11,757 bases of DNA from Chromera velia (lineage: Eukaryota > Sar > Chromeraceae), in the NCBI GenBank assembly GCA_018398765.1, contig JAHBMJ010003300.1, positions 1 through 11,757 of the forward strand. The letters are read 5' to 3'. Numbering within the stretch: the first letter of the stretch is position 1; each line of letters begins with the position of its first letter. The translations under genes were made by a program, and so were the position numbers. The notes beneath the pieces were generated by a model. That model did no database searches. It saw only the letters and a program-made list of their open reading frames with translations, and was not told where the DNA came from. Positions 1-8,017 of this stretch are shown here, piece after piece.

Positions 1-441
1 GGGGAGAGGGGGGAGAAAGGGGGCATATTGAGAACCCATCTGTGCAGCCGATGACTAAGGGAATGGGGGGGTTGGGGGTAGGTAGGGAAAATGGAAGTGT
101 GACGTCAGATCTACGGTCGGGAGGAATCGTGATGGAGAGGATCGAGGTATCCGGGGAGGAAAAGGACGAAATGGATGCACTGATGGGGGCAGCCAGTGCA
201 GGTGCGACTCCTATGCCGGCTGCAGCGGCCGCAGGGGGGGCTGCACTGGCTGCCCCCATCAGTGCATCCATTTCGTCCTTTTCCTCCCCGGATACCTCGA
301 TCCTCTCCATCACGATTCCTCCCGACCGTAGATCTGACGTCACACTTCCATTTTCCCTACCTACCCCCAACCCCCCCATTCCCTTAGTCATCGGCTGCAC
401 AGATGGGTTCTCAATATGCCCCCTTTCTCCCCCCTCTCCCC
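1..441. repeat. Perfect inverted repeat (palindrome), 201-bp arms
   Basis: Positions 1-201 are the reverse complement of 241-441. I checked several stretches base by base, including the G7/C7 and G5/C5 runs, and found no mismatch. The 39-bp spacer (202-240) is GC-rich and contains a GCGGCCGC octamer. The left arm starts at the first base of the window, so it may extend further out. The right arm continues in frame from the minus-strand gene next to it, so the right arm looks like the original and the left arm like the inverted copy. The lack of divergence means either a very recent event or a fold-back chimera made during sequencing or assembly. Confidence 0.95.
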
Positions 442-1166
442 TCCCCCTTCCAGCCAGAGCACCAGTAAGTATGTTCCTCACTTCCTTGACACCCACCTCC
501 TATGCTAACTCCATCAGGAGTACACACACCTCGGCTGCACATGCGTGATCCCTCCCAGCAGCCACGAACGTCTGGTCCGTTGCTCGGACACTGGTAAGGT
601 AGTCCTGTGCGATGTGCCTCACCTTCAGAGACACCTTCCTATTGTATTCTGGATACTTCAGTCCCCCTACCCCTGCCATCTGTGCCTCCCTTGACAGGGA
701 GCTGAAGACCCCTTCCATCGGGATGTCAACATACGGCAGCAGAAGGTCTTGGACAATCGCATCACACCCCTCCTTGAGCTTGATCATTCCTGGCCTCCCC
801 ATCTTGTTTATCCCCCCCTCCTTCCTTCTATCCGACGTCATGAACAGGCGGAGGTACTTGTTCCGTTCAATTGCATCGATGTACATCCCCTCCTTCTGCG
901 GGTCCTCCTTCGATCTCTTCAACATTGCTGCTGCCTTGGGCTTCACCCACGTGAGTACCATCTTGTAGTAGGGCTCCACCCCCCAGTCCATTCTGCACCT
1001 CCATCTTCTGCTCATTCGGCCCCAGCCTTTCCCCTTCTACGTAGGGACGCACCACATACTCGTTCTGCAGTGTCGGGCCTCCCCCGTTCTGCGGCTCGCT
1101 CCCCCCAACCACAGAGAAGTCAAGATGCCTCGGCCTCCCGAGCCTGTCTGCCAATGTTCGACTCAT
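202..1166 (-). pseudogene. Unrecognised protein, frameshifted and with an in-frame TAG
   Basis: I do not recognise this protein. The minus strand has an ATG at 1166-1164, preceded in frame by a TAG a few codons upstream. The first frame runs about 60 codons to roughly 985. The reading then moves by one base (near 981-992, beside a run of six C on the plus strand) into a second frame, which is open to a TAG at 502-500. After that TAG the same frame has no stop through the right palindrome arm and on to the window start. The segment has ordinary globular composition: short charged and hydrophobic stretches such as PYVDIPMEGVFSSLSREAQM and KYPEYNRKVSLKVRHIAQDY. A G/R/E-rich patch (GALAGRGRGEGG) lies after the TAG. 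It has no signal peptide, membrane segment or known motif that I can see. It could be a decayed host gene or an ORF of a mobile element. A single inserted base and one substitution would account for both breaks, so sequencing error is also possible. Confidence 0.55.
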
Positions 1167-1230
1167 CGCCCAAACCTACACGTCACTTACAGTCAATAGA
1201 AAGACGGACACAGTAAATAAAGCTCCGAAG

Positions 1231-1254
1231 TTCCGGCAAACTTGCGCCCCGGAA
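1231..1254. repeat. Short inverted repeat related to the 32-bp motif
   Basis: TTCCGG at 1231-1236 is the reverse complement of CCGGAA at 1249-1254. The intervening bases read on the minus strand as GGGGCGCAAGTTTGC. This resembles the CCGGGGC and GCAAGTTTGC parts of the element at 1560-1591 with the middle CGTTC missing. It may be a diverged, inverted relative of that element. Its function is unknown. Confidence 0.45.
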
Positions 1255-1554
1255 GAAGAACAATAGGAATGTTCTAATATGATTAGTTCTTTTTCAACAG
1301 CTGAGACAGTCCTGCTATGCACGTACTGTTTGCTAAGAGACCGACGGTAGATTCTACCGAAATCACCATCTCCAAGATTGGTCAATATGACGGCATGCTC
1401 TCACTTCTGGGTAAGTCAAATAATCGAGCAAAAAGAATGCATGCAAAAAATTCCACTTTTGTGCGATCTGGGTGGGGACGCCAAAAAAAGTGAATAATTA
1501 ATGTACAGCTACATATAGCGTGGCACTGCGTGAACCAGTTATATTTTTTTTTGT

Positions 1555-1627
1555 TTTCCGGGGCCGTTCGCAAGTTTGCTTGCGTCAGATGCATGCAGTA
1601 TCTTTCACCAAAAAAAGGCCCCGGAAA
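1555..1627. repeat. 73-bp segment bounded by an 11-bp inverted repeat
   Basis: TTTCCGGGGCC at 1555-1565 is matched by its reverse complement GGCCCCGGAAA at 1617-1627. The segment contains the first copy of the 32-bp motif and an ATGCATGC box. It could be a small foldback element, but I see no convincing target-site duplication. Confidence 0.45.
1560..1591 (+). repeat. 32-bp dispersed motif, copy 1
   Basis: The motif starts GGGGCCGTTC and ends CGTCAGATG. Its centre is a perfect hairpin: CGCAAG, loop TTTG, then CTTGCG (1569-1584). It matches 1915-1946 at 28 of 32 positions, and all four differences are transitions. The GGGGCC start resembles terminal repeats of some DNA transposons, but no transposase or matching opposite terminus is visible. 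Confidence 0.75.
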
Positions 1628-1914
1628 GATCCCGCCCAAATGGTCCAGAAAAGCGTGAATCCGACTTTAGCCCGTCACCATGCATGCGTGCGTCAGATAT
1701 GGGTGGCCCCGGAAAGTGACCGTAAAAAGGCTGAATTTGTACTATACGTGCGTCAGAGGCTGTCACTCAGAGTATACCCCCAGGCTTTTTTCCCGGGGAA
1801 AAGGGGGTTCCGCGGTTTTTCCCACGGAGGGGGGGGGGGGAGTCGGCGTAACCGCCCGCGTGGTTGACTGGCCGGTGTGTGTCAATCGTGTAGTTCTCAT
1901 TTTTCTTGCTTTCT

Positions 1915-1946
1915 GGGGCCGTTCATAAGCTTGCTTACGTCAGATG
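1915..1946 (+). repeat. 32-bp dispersed motif, copy 2
   Basis: Second copy in the same orientation, 355 bp after copy 1. The central dyad is retained as CATAAG, loop CTTG, CTTACG. One stem pair changes from C-G to T-A on both sides, and one other position becomes an A-C mismatch. An ATGCATGCATGC run follows at 1965-1976, as an ATGCATGC follows copy 1. Confidence 0.75.
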
Positions 1947-2280
1947 ACGATGTCTGTCATGGTTATGCATGCATGCGTGCGGCCATGCCTGCATGGAAGG
2001 CGTGGCGGCGCCTACAGAGCTTTTAGCCGAGCGTTTAAGCGTCATCACCGCATGTCGCCACCACTTAACGTTTTCAAATAATATTTTGATCAGCAAAAAA
2101 GATACATTCCAACAGAAGCAACAGCAAGAGCAGTGAGAAAAGAGAATCTGAAAGACCGTCTGTGAAACAGTCGGTGAAAGTAAACGGACACCCCCTCATA
2201 TGGAAGAGTCCACTTCATTTGACTCTGCTCCGTGAGCACCCAGCAACCGGCCTCCTTCATTTTAGGGTGAATTGGTTCGA

Positions 2281-2560
2281 CCGTGGTTCATGCTTATGTC
2301 TCTTATCACACTACGCGTTTTGTGCCCTTGACTCAAGTGTGAGATTTATTTGTTGCCTACAAGTTTACAAGCACTCATGCTCTTAAGCTCAGTGGTAAAC
2401 TCTCTTCTTGTTCGTGCGTTGAGTTGAGCGTAAACTCCGTCGTGTGCCGCTGCATACAAAGATTCTTCGTGACAATTTTAAGTCAAGTGTGAACTCTCCT
2501 TTTTGCCCCTGCCCATTCTTTGTGCCTTAGGTCAAGTGGGAGCTCTGTTTCAATCGCTGC
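2281..2560. repeat. Decayed tandem repeat, left margin of the satellite block
   Basis: Related phrases recur at loose intervals of about 30 to 60 bp: forms of CAAGTGTGAACTCT (near 2333, 2387, 2420, 2483, 2530) alternate with forms of TTGTGCCCTTG. The copies are too diverged to give a firm period. This looks like the eroded edge of the array to the right. Confidence 0.5.
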
Positions 2561-3058
2561 CCCATGAACATGTATTTTTTATGCCCCTGCCGCATTCTGT
2601 CTGACTCGTGCCCCACATATTACACGATGACACCGGATTATCGCCTGGTCACACATTAGGGTCACACACATTCACATCTCTGACTTATGCCCCTGCGCAC
2701 ATTCTCTCTGACTCATGCCCCTGCGCATATTCTCTCTGCCTCGTGCCCTTGCACACATTCTCTCTGCGTCTCTCTGACTGGTGCCGCTACGCACACTCTG
2801 TTTGACTCGTGCCTTTCACACACGATAACACCGGATCATCGCCCGGTCACACATATTCGTACCCATTCCTCATGCCCCTGTGCATATTCTCTCTAACTCA
2901 TACCCATGCACATATTCTCTCTGACTAGACCAGGTGCCCATACATACGTTCTGTCTGACTCGTGCCTCTGTATACATTCTCTCTGACTCGTGCCCGTGCG
3001 CACATTCTCTCTGACTTATGCTCCTGCATACATTGTCTCTGCTTCCTGCCCATGCGAA
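2561..3058. repeat. 28-bp minisatellite (left block)
   Basis: The unit resembles GACTCATGCCCCTGCGCA followed by CATTCTCTCT. Anchored on the ATGCCC/GTGCCC word, copies start at 2687, 2715, 2743, 2781 and 2809. The steps are 28, 28, 38 (a 10-bp CTCTCTG-type insertion) and 28. Further copies, some with altered spacing, fill 2860-3055. The array is interrupted by the 33-bp motif listed separately. Short frames on either strand here arise from the repeat and are not genes. Confidence 0.85.
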
Positions 3059-3091
3059 CACGATCACACCGGATCATCACCGGGTCACACA
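2623..3091. repeat. 33-bp motif in three copies inside the minisatellite
   Basis: Copies lie at 2623-2655, 2821-2853 and 3059-3091, with starts 198 and 238 bp apart. Each begins CACGAT, continues ACACCGGAT and ends GGTCACACA. ACCGG and CCGGT form a 5-bp dyad around an 8-nt loop in copies 2 and 3. The copies are much more alike than the surrounding 28-bp units. They may mark a higher-order repeat of about 200-240 bp. Confidence 0.8.
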
Positions 3092-3640
3092 CTCATTTCT
3101 CAGTCCCCTGCACACCGTGTTCTTCTTGTTCCTGAGCATTCGGTCCTTATGTTCCCCTGACCACATATATTCTGCTTACCACTGAGCACATTTTCGTCTC
3201 CTGTCACCGTACACCACATTCTTCTTGCCTCCGTGAATGAGCATACTCTGTTTACATGCCATTGCGTACATGATTATTACTGAGCCAGACAGTCTGAGTG
3301 AGAACTTTCGTACCCCGGAGCATCTTCGGTCTTTGTGTCTCCTTTCACATGTTCATATTGTCAATTTGATGCTGCTGCACCTGAACGCATTCTGTTCTCG
3401 GGTTAAACTTCCTTCACACACATTTTTCCTTCTATCACACACACCCTATTTTATCCTTCAACATCCAAGCCATCCTTGTGAATGCATTTTGTAGTCTTTA
3501 GCCACACGAGTCATCGAAGAATTTTTGGGCTAGATTTTTGGGATCAAAGCGAAGAACTCAGGCCAACGCACCCATGGCAAGAACCCTTGCACTTCTGATG
3601 AATCATCCCTCTGCATTCTTTTCTTCTTACACATGATGAC
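3092..3640. repeat. Decayed repeat and transition zone
   Basis: Recurring forms of CACATTCTTCTTGCC and CTGAGCACATT show the same pyrimidine-rich vocabulary as the arrays on both sides, but with no firm period. 3480-3560 contains a short unique-looking stretch. No gene is visible. Confidence 0.45.
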
Positions 3641-4385
3641 GGGCAAAAATCCTTATCTGCATCCCTTCTCGCTTGCACCCAGACGAGGGATCCCTCTCTG
3701 CAATCATTCTTTCTTACAGACAAGGAGTACACCGATCCCTCTCTGACCATTCGTCCCTTTTGTACAGGCAGCGAAGGGCAAAAATCCCTGTCTCTGTATC
3801 CCTTCCTCCTTGCAAACGTAGATCCATCCGCATTCCTTTCTTCCTGTACACAGTGAAGGGCCAGATCCCTCTCTACATTCCTGCTTGCTTGCAGCTAGAC
3901 AAGGGCAAAGGTCCCTATCTGCATTCATTCTTTCTTTCAGACAAGGGGAACCCAGATCTCTCTCTCAGTATTCAATGACATTCCTTTCTTATAGAAAGCG
4001 AAAGGTACAGATGCGTCTCTCTACATTCACTCCTTCTTGTAGACAGCAAAAGGCAAGAATTAATCAATCCCTCTGCATCCACTCCTTTTTGTATCTTTTT
4101 GTGGACAGGGATAATTCTAAAGGCCTTGAACCATCCTCTACATGCATTCTGGCTTGCAGACAGGCAAAGGTGCAGATCTCTCTCTCTCTCTGCACACATT
4201 CCTTAATTCCTGCAGACAGTGTAGCACATAATTCCTTCTCTCTACAATGTTATTCATTTCTTCTTGCAGATCCATTGGCTGAGGACAGAGATCCCTCTCT
4301 GCAGTCATTCTTGGTCCATTCTGCCTCGCAGAAAGGGAAGCTCACAGATCCCTCTCTCTGCATTCATTCCATCTTGCAGATAGGA
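3641..4385. repeat. Satellite subfamily of ~46-bp monomers
   Basis: The monomer is close to GATCCCTCTCTGCATTCATT followed by CTTTCTTACAGACAAGGGC. Starts of the GATCCCTC word or its variants are at 3689, 3734, 3783, 3821, 3864, 3910, 3955, 4010 and 4064. Most steps are 38-55 bp, centred near 46. Copies are considerably diverged. Open frames on the minus strand here give a recurring REGS/CKKE-like peptide, which is only the repeat read in translation. Confidence 0.8.
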
Positions 4386-5340
4386 TAGGACAGAGATGCC
4401 TCTCTGTATCTATTCTCAGATTTATTCCGCCTCCCAGAGAGAAGCTCACAGATCCCTCTCTCTGCATTCATTCCGTCTTGCAGATAAGATAGGACAGAGA
4501 TCCCTCTCTGTATCCATTCGCAAATTCATTCCGCCTCCCAGAGAAAAGCTCACAGATCCCTCTCTCTGCATTCATTCCGTCTTACAGATATGATAGGACA
4601 GAGATCCCTCTCTGTACCCATTCTCAGATTTATTCCGCCTCCCAAAGAGAAGCGCACAGATCCCTCTCTCTGCAGTCATTCCTTCTTGCAGATAGGATAG
4701 GACAGAGATCCCTCTCTGTACCCATTCTTAGATTTATTCGCCAAATCCGCCTCCCAGAGAGAAGTGCACAGATCCCTCTCTCTGCAGTCATTCCTTTTTG
4801 CAGATAGGATAGGACAGAGATCCCTCTCTGTATCCATTTTCAGATTCATTCCGCCTCCTAGAGAGAAGCGCACAGATCCTTCTCTCTGCATTCTCTGCTT
4901 CTTGCAGATTGGATAGCGTAGAGATCGCTCTCTGCATTCATTCTCAGATTCATCCTGCCTCCCAGAAAGAAGTGCACAGATCCCTCTCTCTGCATTGAAA
5001 TTTCTTTGTTTCTTGCGAATAGATAGCGCAGAGATGGTTCTCTGCATTGATTTTCAGATTTATCCCGCCTTACAGACTGTGTCACAGCCAGAGCAAAGCT
5101 CTCTCTATACATTCCTTCCTTCTTACAGACAACGAAGGACACAGATCCTTCTTTCTGCATTCATTCCTTCTTGCAGATAGGACAGGGCAGAGATCCCCCC
5201 CTAGGATCCCCCTCTACACTCATTCTCACATTTATTCTGCCTCGCAGACAGAGAAGCACACAGATCCTTCTCTCTGCGTTCATTTCCTTTTCAAGTTGTA
5301 GATAGAAAAGGGCAGAAATCCCTCACTGCATTCATTCTCA
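4386..5340. repeat. Satellite subfamily with 104-bp units
   Basis: Anchored on TAGGACAGAGA and variants, units start at 4386, 4490, 4594, 4698, 4810, 4914 and 5024. The steps are 104, 104, 104, 112, 104 and 110. The 112 is explained by an 8-bp insertion near 4740. Each unit has two related halves: a 58-bp half (CAGAGATCCC to the CCTCCCAGAGAGAAG segment) and a 46-bp half (CAGATCCCTCTCTCTGCATT onward). After 5130 the units continue with less regular spacing. The first four or five units are the most homogeneous part of the whole satellite block. Confidence 0.9.
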
Positions 5341-6830
5341 GACCCAGTGGCAGCAGCAAGGCGAAGATAAGTCCTGTCTCTGCACCATATTCATTTGATC
5401 GTTGATTATCTCAGCAAAAAGATGAAGGATCGTTCAGTCGTGGCTGAGTCTCTTTGTGTGTCCGTTCAGTCGTCGCAAGCAGAGAATGACACAGGTTCCC
5501 CTCTCTGCACACTTGTTCTGTCGTTGCAAAAGGAATGCAAAGAATTTTCTCTTTATGTCTATTCGATTTCGTTCGGTCGTTGCACCTTAACTTGCAGCAA
5601 CAAGGCAGAGATTCCGCTGAGTCTCCTAGCGTGTTCGTTCAATCGTTGCAAGCGGAGGATGACAGAGCTTCCTTTCTCTGCACACTCATTCAATCGTTGT
5701 AAAAAGAATACAAAGAATTCTCTGTTTATGTTCATTCGATTTCGCTTGGTCATTGCAGCAGGAAGGCAGAGATTCCGCTGAGTCTCCTAGCGTGTTCGTT
5801 CAGTCGTTGTGAGCGGAGGATGACAGAGATTCCTCTCTCTGCACACTCGTTCAGTCGTTGCAAAAGGAATGCAAAGAATTCTCTCTTCATGTTCGTTCGC
5901 AGCAAGGCAGAGATTCCGTTGAGTCTCTTTGCATGTTTGTTCAGTCGCTACAAGCAGAGGACGACAGACTATAGACGACACAGATTCCTCTCTCTGCATA
6001 TTTGTTCGGTTGTTACGAAAGGAATGCAAAGATTTCTCTCTTCATATTCGTTTGGTCGTTGCAAGCAAAAGATGACAGAGATTCCTCTCTCTATGTTTGT
6101 TCGGTCGTGCAGCAGCTTGTTGCAGCAACAAGGCATAGATTCCGCTGATGTCCCTGCGTGCTTGTTCAGTTGTTGCAAGCAGAAGATGACAGAAATTCCT
6201 CTTTTTACACACTCCTTTGATCGTTGCAAAAGGAATGCAAAGAATTCTCTTTAAATGTTAAACTTTATTCGGTCATTACAGCAGCAAGGCAAACATTCTG
6301 TTGAATCTCCCTGTGTGTCTGTTTAAGCAGGATAAGAGAGATTCCTCTCAGAGTCTCTGCATACTCGTTTGGTTGTTATAAAAGGAATGCAAAGAATTCT
6401 TTCTCCGTGTTCATTCGGTCGTCGCAGCAGCAAGGCAGAGATTCCGTTGAGTGTTCCTGCGCGTTCGTTCAGTCATTGCAAGCAGAACACGACCAAGAGC
6501 AGGACAAAGATTCTTTTCTCTGCATGCTCATTCAGTTGTCATAAAAGGAATATACAGAATTCTATTTACATGTTTGTCCATTCATTGCAAGCCGGTATAT
6601 GGTGGCAGAGATCAATTCCTCCTCTCTGCACACTCGTTCGGTCATTGCAAAAAGAATGTATAGAATTCTCTCCTCATGTTCATTCGGTGGTTGCAGCAGC
6701 AAGGCAGAGATTCTGCTAAGTCTCCTTGCGTTTTTATTCAGTCCTTGCAAGCAGAGGATGACAGGGATTTCTCTCTCTGCGTACTCGTTCAGTCATTGCA
6801 AAGGAATGTAAAGAATTCTTTCTAGGATTC
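5341..6830. repeat. Satellite subfamily with ~150-bp three-part units
   Basis: Anchored on AAGGCAGAGATTCCG and variants, units start at 5358, 5602, 5763, 5904, 6130, 6286, 6432 and 6701. Basic steps are 141-161 bp and longer ones 226-269 bp. A full unit has three ~50-bp parts: one with AAGCGGAGGATGACAGAGAT, one with AAAAGGAATGCAAAGAATTC, and one with GCAGCAAGGCAGAGATTCCG. Each part is preceded by a form of GTTCGTTCAGTCGTTGCA. The word GACAGAGATTCCTCTCTCTG links this subfamily to the 46- and 104-bp ones. Confidence 0.88.
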
Positions 6831-6870
6831 TCTAGGCAAGCAGCCACTGGATGAGCAGACTTCTCCCCTT

Positions 6871-7030
6871 ATATATTCGCTCTGACTCGTGCCTCTGTAC
6901 ACATTCTCTCTGACTCGTGCCCTTGCGCACATTCTCTCTGACTTATGCTTCTGTGCACATCCTCTTTGACTCATGCCCATACGCATATTCACTCTGACTC
7001 ATGCCCCTACGCATTATTCTTTCTACAGAC
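6871..7030. repeat. 28-bp minisatellite (right block)
   Basis: GTGCC/ATGCC anchors fall at 6889, 6917, 6945, 6973 and 7001, all exactly 28 bp apart. The unit is the same as in 2561-3058 and in the same orientation. It is separated from the left block by about 3.8 kb of the other subfamilies. Confidence 0.9.
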
Positions 7031-7214
7031 TATTCGGTCATCAGTGCACTGCTTTGTATATTCCATTATTCATTTCTTTACCAGATACTCTGGTCACCAA
7101 GCAGCCGCCTTTCTAATATATACATATTTTCAAGCAACTTGCTTGCTTCCCTATCATATTGGACCCGCTCTAGTTGGGCCCGCTTTTCAGACAAAGAGCC
7201 GTCTAGGATCCTTT

Positions 7215-7308
7215 TTGGACGATGATGCTTAAGAAAGAGGTAAAGCACAGCTTAGCCTTTCTTGGACGATGACGCTTAAGAAAGAGCTAAAGCACAGCTT
7301 AGCCTTTC
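7215..7308. repeat. 47-bp tandem duplication
   Basis: 7215-7261 and 7262-7308 are adjacent copies differing at only two positions (GATGATG/GACGACG region and GAGG/GAGC). The unit contains GCTTAAGAAAGAG and AGCACAGCTTAGCC. It shows no evident relation to the satellite families upstream. This is a recent local duplication. Confidence 0.95.
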
Positions 7309-8017
7309 CTGTTTGCCGGGGCCAACCCTTCAGTAAGACGTAATCCTATACCTCTATACATCTAGCGAGCCCTCCTCTAAAAAGACTCATATATGAACGA
7401 CATAAGGCGACGATAAAAGCTTAAATGGCTGGGCTGCCGCCGCTGCATGCGTGGGGTATATATTTTTTAAAAGTCACATACATTAATTCCCGTTAATTCC
7501 GTCTGTCGAACATTGGCTTAGAGTGTACGATCGCATTGAACCTGCATCATTACAACTCAGATTCAATAATTGGCTAGAGCATTTTCTGCCAAAGCTTTGG
7601 TTCTTAGCAATTTTTAATTAGAACTAGTCCGAACAAGATAGAACAAGAGTAACTAAAAACTTGGAATAAAAGATCTTTTTATTCTAAAAATTCAAATTCA
7701 AACACTCACTACTTCTTCACTATACAGGATCTTAGAAGATGTAAGGACTATATCTATAGTGTCAAGTTATGAGTGGAACATGTAATAAAAGACGGGGTCG
7801 GAGCTAAATTTGCTGCTGAAATGAGAGCAAAGACTCGGATACTAGTACATTACTCAGAGATATTGTTTAATTACAAGCTCGTTCGATCTCGACGCTACTT
7901 TATATCACGTACATGGCTCTGGAAAACAAAACGGCCGGCGGGCATGTAAGAGTGTTTACCTTAAAAAAATAGATCTGCTCAGTTTTTTTTTCCTATAACA
8001 CGCCAAGATTAGAGTAA
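7309..8017. other. AT-rich stretch without a gene
   Basis: I see no protein-like frame or RNA gene. A TATATATTTTTTAAAA run lies near 7458, and an imperfect dyad GAATAAAAGATC followed by TTTTTATTC lies at 7664-7684. Several homopolymer A/T runs lie at 7965-8030. The TATA-like run cannot be called a promoter without a transcript. Confidence 0.5.

Larger units (their letters stand above)
1167..2280. other. Non-coding stretch with dispersed short motifs
   Basis: No reading frame here looks like a gene. The longest ones cross homopolymers and repeats and have no recognisable content. What can be seen is a cluster of short repeated elements. The box TGCGTCAGA or a close variant occurs near 1581, 1688, 1748 and 1936. 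GGCCCCGGAAAG occurs at 1617 and 1705. ATGCATGC occurs at 1437, 1589, 1680 and 1965. A run of 12 G lies at 1829-1840, just after a purine/pyrimidine dyad (TTTTCCCGGGGAAAA) near 1790. Such clustering suggests debris of a small mobile element family or a regulatory region; the sequence does not decide between these. Confidence 0.5.

Noticed and set aside
225-232. GCGGCCGC in the palindrome spacer as a cloning linker
   Set aside because: A single restriction site in GC-rich DNA is no proof of vector sequence, and no other vector sequence is present.
42-548. 168-codon plus-strand frame across the palindrome
   Set aside because: Its first half is the left arm copy of the minus-strand frame and its second half is the antisense of the right arm. 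It is a by-product of the inversion, not a gene.
1382-1928. Several 80-115-codon frames in the motif cluster
   Set aside because: They cross homopolymers and short repeats, overlap on both strands, and contain no recognisable domain.
2262-2665. TTAGGG-like words suggesting telomeric repeats
   Set aside because: Only isolated single occurrences, not in tandem.
3544-6750. Many 60-167-codon frames over the satellite, with recurring peptides
   Set aside because: They occur in several frames and both strands at once. Unit lengths such as 46 and 104 are not multiples of three, so frames shift between units. The peptides only mirror the DNA repeat.
2561-6830. Possible CRISPR array
   Set aside because: Repeats are diverged and contiguous, without unique spacers of constant length, and the context is eukaryotic.
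7456-7475. TATA-like promoter
   Set aside because: The region is AT-rich throughout and no gene of suitable orientation and distance follows.
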